Positions 26,259 through 33,727 are shown, counted from the stretch's first letter. The stretch is DNA of 64,000 bases from Candidatus Rifleibacteriota bacterium (GCA_015232575.1 JADFZL010000012.1:152873-216872); one strand, 5' to 3'. The notes: a model not told the origin generated them from the letters alone. Translations and numbers: made by a program.

Positions 26259-26305
26259 CATGTGAACATGTTTCTGAATAATTTACGAGATACATGTCCA
26301 CATGT
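26259..26305. promoter_or_regulatory. paired palindromes ACATGTnnACATGT, possible operator
   Basis: ACATGTGAACATGT (26259-26272) and ACATGTCCACATGT (26292-26305) are both dyad-symmetric and 33 bases apart, three helical turns. They lie between the 3' end of the type I glutamine synthetase gene and the small ORF ending at 25984. The spacing suggests cooperative binding of a repressor; the protein is unknown. Confidence 0.45.
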
Positions 26306-26324
26306 TCTAAATTACGCATCGTGT

Positions 26325-27821
26325 TTAGCCGCAGTGCAGATACTGTTTAACGAGGCGCATCAGCGCATCGCCGTCGCCGAACATTCTTTCACTCAAGTCA
26401 CGATCATTATAGGCTTTAAGAGTGGCTGCCATTCTATCAATCATTGCTGGCGGAAAAATCTGATATTTTTCGTAGAAGCCTCTGTCTTGAAGGAGTCGTT
26501 CTCCTGCATCGAAGCAGGAAGCCGGGAGTTGAGGCAAGTTCAGGCCATGCTGATTTTTTCCCACATCAAAGCTTACATAAAGTTTCTCTGCAAGCTTAAG
26601 TGATTCTGGATTTTCAAGACCATGGCGCGCCGCAATAGTAATACCGGCCAGAAGCAGGTAAACGTTTGCTGACCCGTCAGCACTTCTGAGTTCGACCGTC
26701 TGCTTGCTCATCTTATTAGAATTTGGCTCTTTCTCCTGTGGATTGGCATCGTAAACCATGTTGCTGACGCCCTTCCAGCCCAGTGGAACTCTTACGAGAA
26801 CTGATCTGTTGCTGTCTCCCCAGCAAACATTTGTTGGGGCTTCCTGGTGAGGTACAAGTCTCAGATAAGATGTGGGAACAATGTTTCCAAAAGCGGTGAT
26901 AGAAGGTGCGAGTTCCAGAAGCCCTCCGATCATTTTGCGTGCCGTTTCATTCAGTCCGCCGTTTTCATCAACCATCATGTTTATTCCATCACGTACAAGC
27001 CGCGAATGAATGTGGAAACCGCTGCCCGCGTGTCCGACAATTATTTTCGGAGCGAAGCTCACTTCAAGTCCATATTTATATGCAACTTCCCTGATCGCCC
27101 ACTTGGCCGTTACGAGCTGATCAGCGGCATCTTCAACATTAACCGGCAAAAATTCGATTTCATGTTGAACGTATTCCCAGTCACCTGAAACTATGTTTCC
27201 AACTTCGGAATGGCCATATTTGATACGTCCGCCAATCTCTGAAATGACTTTCATGGCTTCAATTCTCACCAGTTCCCATTTTGAAAATGGGTGTGATTCG
27301 TGATAGCCTTTCTGGGGGGTAATAGTGTAGATTTTATCAAGTTCTGAAGACAGATAAAACTCAAGCTCGCCAAGAGCTTCCAGCTCCATGCCGGTCTTTT
27401 CCTTCAGGGATGCGTGGGCCTTTTTCAGAATGTTCTCTGGCGCAATGTCAAGAGCAACTCCGTGTTTATCATAATAAGAACACATAAGGTCAAGAGCTGG
27501 AACCTGTGAGAACGGATTAAGAAAAGCAGTCCGATATCTTGGAACCACATACAAATCGCTTGAACAAGGCTCAATATAGGAAAAAAGACTCGAACCATCT
27601 ACACGTTCACCAACGGAAAGAACTTCATCCAGATGCTTCCTGTCGTTAATAACGAAATTCAGAATTTTCAGTTTTCCGTCTCCGCCGACATATCGAAAAT
27701 TCATCATGCGAATACCATTTTTTTCGATAAAATTAATAATATCTTTCTTGGTGAATTCACACGGGCTTTTGTCTAGAAAAGCAGCTACCTTGTTAGGACT
27801 TAGAGCAATCTCTTCGTTCAT
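26325..27821 (-). CDS. divergent type I glutamine synthetase
   Basis: Glutamine synthetase family enzyme of the dodecameric GSI class. Conserved elements: EALGELEFYL (first metal Glu), YVQHEIEFLPVNVEDAADQ (second metal/ammonia site), VGHAGSGFHIHSRL, DSNRSVLVRVP (ATP/phosphate Arg) and TVELRSADGSANVYLLLA. The region that normally carries the adenylylated Tyr (NLYDLPPEE) reads NQHGLNLPQLPAS, so control by adenylylation is unlikely. TAGGAG is seven bases before ATG 27821 and only one base before ATG 27827, so the second is chosen. The 76-base three-hairpin element and a 54-bp tandem array lie directly upstream and may sit in its leader. It could instead be a glutamine-synthetase-like ligase for another amine. 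Confidence 0.9.
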   Translation of the reverse strand: MNEEIALSPNKVAAFLDKSPCEFTKKDIINFIEKNGIRMMNFRYVGGDGKLKILNFVINDRKHLDEVLSVGERVDGSSLFSYIEPCSSDLYVVPRYRTAFLNPFSQVPALDLMCSYYDKHGVALDIAPENILKKAHASLKEKTGMELEALGELEFYLSSELDKIYTITPQKGYHESHPFSKWELVRIEAMKVISEIGGRIKYGHSEVGNIVSGDWEYVQHEIEFLPVNVEDAADQLVTAKWAIREVAYKYGLEVSFAPKIIVGHAGSGFHIHSRLVRDGINMMVDENGGLNETARKMIGGLLELAPSITAFGNIVPTSYLRLVPHQEAPTNVCWGDSNRSVLVRVPLGWKGVSNMVYDANPQEKEPNSNKMSKQTVELRSADGSANVYLLLAGITIAARHGLENPESLKLAEKLYVSFDVGKNQHGLNLPQLPASCFDAGERLLQDRGFYEKYQIFPPAMIDRMAATLKAYNDRDLSERMFGDGDALMRLVKQYLHCG

Positions 27822-27842
27822 ATTCATTCTCCTACTTTTAGA

Positions 27843-27918
27843 GAGGGGGCACGCGCCCCCTCTCGCCGGTCGAACAAGTTCGACCGGCTCACTCCCCGCG
27901 GTCGAGCACTTTGTGCTC
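27843..27918. repeat. GC-rich three-hairpin element, copy B (upstream of the type I glutamine synthetase)
   Basis: Same 76-base architecture as copy A: GGGGGC/GCCCCC, then GCCGGTCGAAC AA GTTCGACCGGC (27865-27888), then GAGCAC TTT GTGCTC (27904-27918). It ends 21 bases before the chosen ATG, with TCTCTAAAAGTAGGAG between. The paired positions 27867 and 27886 are C-G here and G-C in copy A. Confidence 0.9.
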
Positions 27919-27925
27919 TCCGCCG

Positions 27926-28281
27926 TTTAAAAGCTTATTGCATTTAGCGTCGATTAATAGTTTACTGCGTTTTAGCTTCGTTTAAAAGCTTACTGCATTT
28001 AGCGTCGATTAATAGTTTACTGCGTTTTAGCTTCGTTTAAAGCTTACTGCATTTAGCGTCGATTAATAATTTACTGCGTTTTAGCTTCGTTTAAAGCTTA
28101 CTGCGTTTAGTATCGGTTAATAATTTACTGCGTTTTAGCTTCGTTTAAAGCTTACTGCATTTAGCGTCGATTAATAGTTTACTGCGTTTTAGCTTCGTTT
28201 AAAGCTTACTGCGTTTAGTATCGGTTAATAGTTTAGTGCATTTTAGATTCGTTTAAAAGCTTGCTGCGTTTAGTATGTTCG
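27926..28281. repeat. tandem array of 54/55-bp units
   Basis: Six full units start at 27926, 27981, 28036, 28090, 28144 and 28198, with a partial seventh to 28281. Each unit is itself two related halves of 27-28 bases (TTTAAAAGCTTACTGCATTT and ATTAATAGTTTACTGCGTTT types, both followed by TAG..TCG). There are no variable spacers, so it is not CRISPR. It adjoins copy B of the three-hairpin element upstream of the type I glutamine synthetase. The next 130 bases to the terminator at 28418 show nothing else except a GTGCTCTCC remnant near 28364. Confidence 0.93.
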
Positions 28282-28417
28282 TATGCTGACTCGTTGAAAA
28301 ATTAGCACTTTAAATAAACTATGTCAAGAATTTTCAGAGTGGGGAAAAGCAAGTGATTACCTTGTGCTCTCCGTTGAGAGAAAAACTATTTATCTTTTTC
28401 CATGCTGGATCAGACAT

Positions 28418-28454
28418 AAAAAAACTGCCCCGAAAGTTTCCATTCAGGGCCAGT
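28418..28454 (-). terminator. probable terminator of the 28504-28866 gene
   Basis: On the minus strand ACTGGCCC...GGGGCAGT forms an imperfect stem followed by seven T residues, 50 bases past the stop. Confidence 0.7.
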
Positions 28455-28503
28455 AAATTATATTTTAATAACAATTAATTCTTTAGGAATTTTTCACTCA
28501 CAT

Positions 28504-28866
28504 TTATTGGTTATGGGCTTGCAGGAATTTTTCCTGACGATCAATCATTCTATTAACAGCGGCACCAACTTCTTCTTCAAAGCCACCCATGCTTAAGAAC
28601 TCATTGGCAATCTTACGTGCAGGAATCAAATCTTCGAGAGTCGCTATTGCAGCAATAATCTTGTTGAGACGATTCATACTATCAATTATAAGGTTCTCTG
28701 CCTCGACAGGTGGAACGCTGGGATTAACTTCATGCAATACAGTTTCCATGGTTGACCAGGTCCACATATATTTGCTCATGTCCTTAACGCCATCTGCAAA
28801 AGCGGATACGACCGAGAGAACGATAAATAATACTGTAAAAAGAACCAAATTCTTCAAGTTTTTCAT
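28504..28866 (-). CDS. small exported helical protein
   Basis: Not recognised. 120 residues with a classical signal peptide (MKNLKNLVLFTVLFIVLSVVSAFA, cleavage near 24). The mature part is about 95 residues, mostly amphipathic helix (AENLIIDSMNRLNKIIAAIATLEDLIPARKIA split by short loops), without Cys. GGAGGG seven bases before the ATG supports the start. The unit is monocistronic with its own terminator. Its design resembles the 175-residue exported protein at 57314-57841 (signal peptide, then helical bundle), but no sequence similarity is obvious. Confidence 0.75.
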   Translation of the reverse strand: MKNLKNLVLFTVLFIVLSVVSAFADGVKDMSKYMWTWSTMETVLHEVNPSVPPVEAENLIIDSMNRLNKIIAAIATLEDLIPARKIANEFLSMGGFEEEVGAAVNRMIDRQEKFLQAHNQ

Positions 28867-29007
28867 TTGCTGCCCTCCAAAGTAGTTTTCAATTTACTAG
28901 CATATTTCATGCCAACACGTTAGACAGCACTGCTACTTTGTTTTTACAAGTTCCGGTTTCCCTGTTGCCAATTTTTTTCACATCCATGACTTTTTTTCAG
29001 CAATAAG

Positions 29008-29135
29008 TACAGCAAATCTTAACGAAGGGGCCATTAAACAATGTCATTTCGACCGAAGGGAGAAATCTCGCATTTATGAGATATCTCACATTCGTTCGAG
29101 ATGACAGCCCACCACAAAGTGTTAACACGCAAGAT
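29008..29135 (+). repeat. dispersed hairpin repeat family 1, longest copy
   Basis: The hairpin core (29042-29106) starts TGTCATTTCGACCGAAGGGA and ends with TCGTTCGAGATGACA. Outer flanks (TACAGCAAATCTTAACGAAG on the left; CCCACCACAAAGTGTTAACA on the right) recur around the copies at 2891-3000 and 23748-23845, so the repeat unit is about 125 bases. It is next to the stop of the lipoprotein gene and may act as its terminator. Confidence 0.88.
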
Positions 29136-29138
29136 TCC

Positions 29139-30083
29139 CTAATTCGCAGATGCTGTTTTAAAGGTTCTTGAAAAGACGAGGGTCGGGCGAAGGCGAACGC
29201 TTGGATCATCTTTCCTGCAAACTGACGCTGATTCGAAGCTGAGCGTATATGTTGTATTGGGTTTAAATGACCTTCCTTCAGTGGTGTTTACCAGAAGTGT
29301 TACATCCAGATAGCTATGAGCCGGAGTCGCACTTGCCGGTACGTCAGTTTGTACAATATTGATAACCTTTGCGAGATCTGTCTGCATCAAGGTTACCTTG
29401 TTTCCACTACTGCTCTGTGCATTAATCTTAAAGTTGTTGGTAGCTTTGTCTACTACTGAATCGAAAGTTATTCGGATGGTAGTTGAGTTGGTCGGAACTC
29501 CGGTTGCGTTTGCCAACGGCAGGAAATTTCCTGACAAAGTCCGATAATCAATCGCGGTTACTCCAAGAGATTTTTCTGAGATAACAGAATTAACAGGAGC
29601 AGAAATTCCGACCCCATCGGTTACCAGCAAGGAATATGTACCATCAGTAGCGTTTGTAGTGGTAATGGTCAGTGAAAGAGTCTTGGATAATGAACCGGAG
29701 GTCGTTGTATCCAATGTTATCGTGACATTAATTGGAGCCATGGTTCCAATTTGTACTGTCAAAGAAGCCGCTCCCCCGCCAGCAGATAGTACAACAGAAA
29801 AAGAGGGGTCATTCACGTCGATAGTCTTCTGGAAAATCATGAATCCATCAGTAGTTGAGGCATAGTCCAGAGAGACGCCATTCATCCAGACCTGAATATC
29901 TGTCGGAATCAATGCATTGCGAATACTCCGGTTCAAAGTATCAGCCGGAACCTTAGCTTGCAGAACCACATTCGAAGCATTAGTCGCCGGTCCCACGTCA
30001 TCGTCTCCATCATCGTTAAACCAGCAACCGACTGCAAAAATATTCATCAAACCAATTAAAAACAGAACCATAAACTTTTTCAT
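29139..30083 (-). CDS. lipoprotein with bacterial Ig-like domains
   Basis: Predicted outer- or inner-membrane lipoprotein of unknown role. The signal peptide ends in the lipobox FAVGC (Cys at 20 from ATG 30083), followed by an acidic FNDDGDDD linker. The mature chain is beta-rich: an N-terminal domain with an autotransporter-like Ser/Thr composition (SLTVQIGTMAPINVTITLDTT) and a C-terminal Ig-like fold of the SbsA/Big_5 type (ANATGVPTNSTTIRITFDS ... NTTYTLSFES). AGGAG is nine bases before ATG 30083 but only three before the in-frame TTG 30089, so ATG is chosen. A family 1 hairpin repeat follows the stop directly. Confidence 0.82.
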   Translation of the reverse strand: MKKFMVLFLIGLMNIFAVGCWFNDDGDDDVGPATNASNVVLQAKVPADTLNRSIRNALIPTDIQVWMNGVSLDYASTTDGFMIFQKTIDVNDPSFSVVLSAGGGAASLTVQIGTMAPINVTITLDTTTSGSLSKTLSLTITTTNATDGTYSLLVTDGVGISAPVNSVISEKSLGVTAIDYRTLSGNFLPLANATGVPTNSTTIRITFDSVVDKATNNFKINAQSSSGNKVTLMQTDLAKVINIVQTDVPASATPAHSYLDVTLLVNTTEGRSFKPNTTYTLSFESASVCRKDDPSVRLRPTLVFSRTFKTASAN

Positions 30084-30371
30084 TTCCAAAATCTCCTATT
30101 AAATCTCCAATTTTTTCGTGCAAACTATTTATATCCCAATAGAAGGAAAAACCATATCCATGGGAAGCACTGAAAAACCAGTTAAAACAAACTATTTTTA
30201 GATATCACAGTCTGACTTCCGTTTCTTTCACATAACCGATCTCTTGAAATAACCCTGAGTAGTCTCTAAAATTCTCTTTTCACTTTTCGAGTGAGTCAGG
30301 GTGTGATAGAATTGAATGTTTTCCCATGTCCTGGATCTTGAGCAGTTACGAAAATATTATGGAGAGAATTT

Positions 30372-30443
30372 ATGCAATATGACTTTTTAAGCCAGAAAGA
30401 CGGTGTCCTGCGATTTGACCTTGACCAGTTTTCAGGTGATTAA
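30372..30443 (+). pseudogene. short N-terminal gene fragment
   Basis: A well-placed GGAGAG precedes an ATG opening a 23-codon frame (MQYDFLSQKDGVLRFDLDQF) that stops at once. It looks like the beginning of a truncated gene rather than a functional peptide. It sits in a 930-base stretch (30090-31022) with no intact gene. Low certainty. Confidence 0.3.
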
Positions 30444-30510
30444 GATTTAAACTTCTATGCGACAGAATTCTTGTCACTGCAACCGCCGATGAACTGTTTG
30501 TCTGACCAAG

Positions 30511-31023
30511 TTACCAGGGCTCGCTGAGTTTTTTGATTATGTCGCGGCGGGAAAGCACTTCGGAACAGCGTTCCCAGCGGTTTAATTCGGGGTCTACGCT
30601 GTCACGGTATTTTACGGTGAAAGCGTTTCTGGTTTGTTCGCGTTCGTGAATGTATGTATCAACTCTGATTTTGAGTTCATTTTCATCTTGAATCCAGTCG
30701 TCATCAATTGTATCAGGAAGACTGCCGAAAAAGTAGCCTGCAATGGGAAAATACCTTGTTGCATTTTTAAGTATTACAGCAAGAAATTATCTGTTTAACG
30801 TTCTGTTCTTGACGAAAATCTGCGAAGCGACATTTTTAATTAAAACCCTCCGGACGAAATATTTATTGTCATCACGTGCGAAGGGAGAGATCCCCGAAGG
30901 GTTAGACCGAGTAGAAAATACTAGATTTCTCCCTTCGGTCGAAATGACAGCATGGTCAATGGCATTTCCAAGAGCCAATCCGCTTTCCAGCTCAATACTC
31001 AACAACGTAGTTTTGGACTCCAT
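30511..31023 (-). pseudogene. gene interrupted by a family 1 repeat
   Basis: A frame begins at ATG 31023, whose A lies in the TGATG overlap with the stop of the upstream nucleotidyltransferase, and reads MESKTTLLSIELESGLALGN before running into the hairpin repeat at 30867-30950. Beyond the repeat another open stretch without a start (about 30843 to the stop at 30511) reads FPIAGYFFGSLPDTIDD ... RDIIKKLSEPW. I infer these are the two ends of one gene broken by the repeat and later frame changes, but they could belong to different genes. The product is not recognised. Confidence 0.5.
30867..30950 (-). repeat. family 1 hairpin repeat with expanded loop, inside a broken gene
   Basis: The arms TTGTCATCACGTGCGAAGGG and CCCTTCGGTCGAAATGACA pair around a longer centre (CCCCGAAGGGTTAGACC) than in other copies. 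It interrupts the frame starting at 31023. Confidence 0.8.
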
Positions 31024-31468
31024 CAGGGCAAATTTTCAAGATCTGAAAGATCTTTCATTCTACCACTGGCTTTTTTATTCTTTTTAAAATCAGGAAGGTC
31101 TATAAAGGGTATTTCAATATCAGATATTGTACAGTTTTTCCTTGCTGAGAAACACTCCTTGAACTCAACCCCATCAATTGAAGCCATAATTTCAATCCTG
31201 ACAGGTGGAACTCCCAGACGAATAATTTTCTTAGAATCACACAAATCCCGAACAGAAAAAGCCATATTCCCAAATCCAAATTCAATCAGCACTTTTTCCA
31301 TTCTAATGGCGTTTTCCCGGGAACCTTCAATCCAGATATCCATATCACCTGTGGTCTGACATAGCCATAGAATGACACTGCATATCCACCTATCAGCAGA
31401 TACTTAACCTCATTTTCGTTGAGCAATTTCAAAAATTCTCTGAAGTCTTGCGCAAGCTGAATCGCCAT
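31023..31468 (-). pseudogene. frameshifted nucleotidyltransferase (DUF6036/AbiEii-like)
   Basis: Two overlapping frames together encode one nucleotidyltransferase-fold protein. The first (31468 to about 31350) reads LNENEVKYLLIGGYAVSFYG and ends out of frame after YVRP; the second resumes as TGDMDIWIEGSRENAIRMEK and continues to 31023. Restoring one base near 31348-31354 gives YVRPTGDMDIW, the GG...DxD nucleotidyltransferase motif. The rest is intact, so this is either a recent pseudogene or a base-call error. The partner gene at 31410-31610 overlaps its start. Proteins of this type occur in toxin-antitoxin or abortive-infection-like pairs. Confidence 0.75.
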
Positions 31469-31610
31469 AATTTATCCTTCTTAAATATTCTAATGCCTCA
31501 AGCCTCTCCTGTGGAGTTTTTGTTAGCCAATATGCAGTATCATCAGATTGATCGTGTAAATCCACAATAGAAAATCTGGTTTTATCCATGCGTATTTCAT
31601 CAATATCCAA
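31410..31610 (-). CDS. small partner protein of the nucleotidyltransferase
   Basis: A 66-residue protein of the kind commonly found directly upstream of DUF6036-type nucleotidyltransferase genes: MDKTRFSIVDLHDQSDDTAY, then TPQERLEALEYLRRINYG and RLQRIFEIAQ. Biochemical function unknown. The start is TTG 31610, with GGAGG seven bases upstream; ATG 31589 has none. Its 3' end overlaps the nucleotidyltransferase start by 59 bases, so the two are translationally coupled. Near the C-terminus INYGDSACARLQR looks slightly shorter than is usual for the family (expected INYG.DPA..RLQR), hinting at small damage here too. Confidence 0.65.
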   Translation of the reverse strand: MDIDEIRMDKTRFSIVDLHDQSDDTAYWLTKTPQERLEALEYLRRINYGDSACARLQRIFEIAQRK

Positions 31611-31835
31611 TTAGTTTCCTCCACTCGTAAAATATCTAAGTCGCACAACATATTCTAACGAATAACATTCTCTCAATCAAACAATAAAATTACACTGCAA
31701 CAAACTCTCCGAAATTTGCTAAATAATCGGCGCAAGTGTTTGGCAATTAAATCTGCTGGCCCTTCGGTCGAGAGATCAGATTTCTTCATACAGTGTCAAT
31801 AGATGTCAATAATCCTCAAAAAAGCAACAAAAATA

Positions 31836-32990
31836 TTATACTTTAAGTTGTTCATAAATTTCAAGAACTTCTGTCCAGGGAAGAACTTCAATGTCGTTGT
31901 ACAAACGTTTTCTTTCAGCAGTCATTGATGCAACTACAAGCCGGGTGTCGGGGAAACACTCTCTAAAGCGTTTTATGGTACCTGGTTTAAGGTCATCGTT
32001 ACCGCTTTTGCATTCGACAGCTAATATTGGTTTATTGCCGGAACAAACAAGAAGATCAACTTCATGATCCCGCTCTCTCCAGAATGATAATTCATGATGT
32101 TTACGTGAATAATCTCTTATTTTAATGAATTCGTTGATTAGCCATGTTTCGAATAGAAAACCTGTTTCCTGCGGAGTCGGCGGGTCGAGTAATCTGTTTT
32201 GCAAGGCACGGATCAGACCACAATCGAAAAAATACGCTTTGGGTCTGGACTTTTTTCTCTCGCTGTGATCAAATGGCCATAAGAGAAAACCAATGAGAGT
32301 ATCATCCAATATCTGATAGTATTCCTTCACTGTACTTGCCGGGACAGAACATTCACGTGAAATATTGGAAAATTCTATTGTCTGAGCGTTATTCTGAGCA
32401 GCTATTGCAATGAAACGTTGAAATGATCCTATTTTTCTTGTGATTGCCTCTGCTTGAATCTCTTCTTTTATGTATGTAGTAACATAACTGAAAAGCAACT
32501 CACGAACGAGGTCGTACTTCTTTTCAGTAATGAGAACGGAAATCTTGGGAAGAGTTCCATAGGAAAGAGCATCTGAAAGGCAAAATTTATCTCCAATTTC
32601 CCGCCTTGATAATGAATGCAACCGAAAATCTAAAGCCCGTCCCCCAAGAAGATTGGCTCCCCCTCTGCGAAGCTTTCTTGCACTTGACCCTGACAACAAA
32701 AAAATATGCTGCATACGATCAATTCCCATTTGAACATAATTTAACAGTTGGGGAACTCGTTGAATTTCGTCAACCACTACCAGGCTTCCAATGGGAAGCG
32801 CAGATACTTCCTGCCAGAATATTTCAGGTCTTGCCGAATACAATAACTCAGCTTTCGGATCAAGCAGGTCAAAATAGGCTTTTGAATCCAAACGTCTCAA
32901 CAGCGTCGATTTGCCAGTCATTCTCGGACCGAAAAGAAAGGCAGAATTATTGAATCCTGATAAATCAAGCTCTCGATTAAACTTTTTCAT
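31836..32990 (-). CDS. AAA ATPase with DUF4143 (nuclease-like) C-terminus
   Basis: Member of the AAA_14/DUF4143 family, frequent in accessory regions of prokaryotes. Walker A is FLFGPRMTGKSTLLRR (residue 21 on), Walker B is GSLVVVDEIQRVPQLL (about 68-83), and a sensor-like FLLSGSSARKLRRGGANLLGGRA follows. A winged-helix part (SNISRECSVPASTVKEYYQILDD) precedes the DUF4143 domain, where DHEVDLLVCSGNKPILAVECKSG matches a PD-(D/E)xK core (Asp, Glu, Lys). The role is unknown; suggestions for the family include DNA processing or defence. No ribosome-binding site is present: the ATG lies two bases from a perfect 38-bp palindrome, so expression is probably self-controlled or leaderless. Confidence 0.88.
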   Translation of the reverse strand: MKKFNRELDLSGFNNSAFLFGPRMTGKSTLLRRLDSKAYFDLLDPKAELLYSARPEIFWQEVSALPIGSLVVVDEIQRVPQLLNYVQMGIDRMQHIFLLSGSSARKLRRGGANLLGGRALDFRLHSLSRREIGDKFCLSDALSYGTLPKISVLITEKKYDLVRELLFSYVTTYIKEEIQAEAITRKIGSFQRFIAIAAQNNAQTIEFSNISRECSVPASTVKEYYQILDDTLIGFLLWPFDHSERKKSRPKAYFFDCGLIRALQNRLLDPPTPQETGFLFETWLINEFIKIRDYSRKHHELSFWRERDHEVDLLVCSGNKPILAVECKSGNDDLKPGTIKRFRECFPDTRLVVASMTAERKRLYNDIEVLPWTEVLEIYEQLKV

Positions 32991-32992
32991 TA

Positions 32993-33030
32993 TGTTGTAA
33001 GAATAACATAATTATGTTATTCTTACAACA
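32993..33030. promoter_or_regulatory. perfect 38-bp palindrome abutting the ATPase start codon
   Basis: The half TGTTGTAAGAATAACATAA is followed exactly by its reverse complement, with no loop. It ends two bases before the ATG of the AAA/DUF4143 gene and so covers the region where a ribosome-binding site and possibly the promoter should be. A further half-site, AAAATAACATATTG, follows at about 33030-33043. Most likely an operator bound by a dimer or tetramer. Confidence 0.9.
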
Positions 33031-33187
33031 AAAATAACATATTGCCAGCAATTCTTGCATCAATGGTTTACCCTGAATTTTTGAGCAGACTCTTGACTAA
33101 TTTCATTATTCTGAAGTAATAATGAACATTCTAATGCTGCTTTAATCACTTGAGAATTAAAATACTAACAAGTACAGGAGTTAATTT

Positions 33188-33547
33188 ATGCTTTCATATA
33201 AAAACTTGCAGGAAATAATCAAACACAATGTCAGAGGCGGAACCGGTGAAATACGTTGCCGGGATTATCTTACCGTATCAGATGACCTGCCAGCTTTCTC
33301 GTCATTTGGATTAAATGAAATGCAGCCCGGAGCAACCATTCCAGAGCACTGTCATACTGATGATGCTGAGCTTTATTACATTATTTCCGGGCGCGGCACG
33401 GGTTTTCACAATGGGAAAAGCTTTCCGGTTAACCCCGGTGATGCCTGGCTTTGCAAACAGGGTGAAACTCACGGAATACTTAACAACGTAGTTTCTGAAC
33501 AGGTTTTATCTTTCATAAATGTCTTCTTTAAACACCGAATTTCCTGA
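33188..33547 (+). CDS. cupin-domain protein
   Basis: Small single-domain cupin, 119 residues. Motif 1 is PEHCHTDDAELYYIISGRG (two His and a Glu as metal ligands), and motif 2 is PVNPGDAWLCKQGETHGILNN (third His). The metal site is therefore complete. The N-terminal 40 residues (YKNLQEIIKHNVRGGTGEIR) match cupins associated with sugar or mannose isomerase-like functions, but the substrate cannot be told. GGAG is seven bases before the ATG. It is a lone gene between two repeat-bearing gaps and shares a bidirectional terminator with the gene at 33728. Confidence 0.85.
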   Translation: MLSYKNLQEIIKHNVRGGTGEIRCRDYLTVSDDLPAFSSFGLNEMQPGATIPEHCHTDDAELYYIISGRGTGFHNGKSFPVNPGDAWLCKQGETHGILNNVVSEQVLSFINVFFKHRIS

Positions 33548-33553
33548 TATTTT

Positions 33554-33653
33554 GACACTGTAGCAATGTTGCTGAAGAAAAGATATATCTCACGCAGAGG
33601 CACAGAGAAAAGCAGAGAGAAAAACAAGATTTCTCCCTTCGGTCGAAATGACA
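33554..33653 (+). repeat. chimeric repeat: family 2 left half joined to family 1 right half
   Basis: Starts as family 2 (GACACTGTAGCAATGTTGCT, ATATCTCACGCAGAGGCACA) and, instead of the family 2 right arm, continues from about 33627 as the right half of family 1 (GATTTCTCCCTTCGGTCGAA ATGACA). Neither hairpin can form. Confidence 0.82.
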
Positions 33654-33674
33654 TATTAGACGAATATGAACTTC

Positions 33675-33712
33675 AAAAAAATAAACGCGGTGTGAGCCGC
33701 GTTTATTTTTTA
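33675..33712. terminator. bidirectional terminator
   Basis: A 10-bp stem (ATAAACGCGG / CCGCGTTTAT) with loop TGTGAG, flanked by A and T runs, lies between the convergent cupin and macroglobulin-like genes. Confidence 0.9.
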
Positions 33713-33727
33713 TTTAAGTAGCTGTTG

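Noticed and set aside
26189..26269. 26-codon ORF overlapping the start of the small gene at 25984-26202
   Set aside because: No ribosome-binding site and too short to support alone; mentioned only as a possible partner.
27926..28281. CRISPR array
   Set aside because: Units are contiguous with no unique spacers of even length, and no cas genes are near. It is a simple tandem repeat.
30787..31023. Continuous 78-codon frame reading through the family 1 repeat (VISTEGRNL in the middle)
   Set aside because: The middle is repeat-encoded and such frames arise wherever the repeat lies in this phase. I treat it as an interrupted gene.
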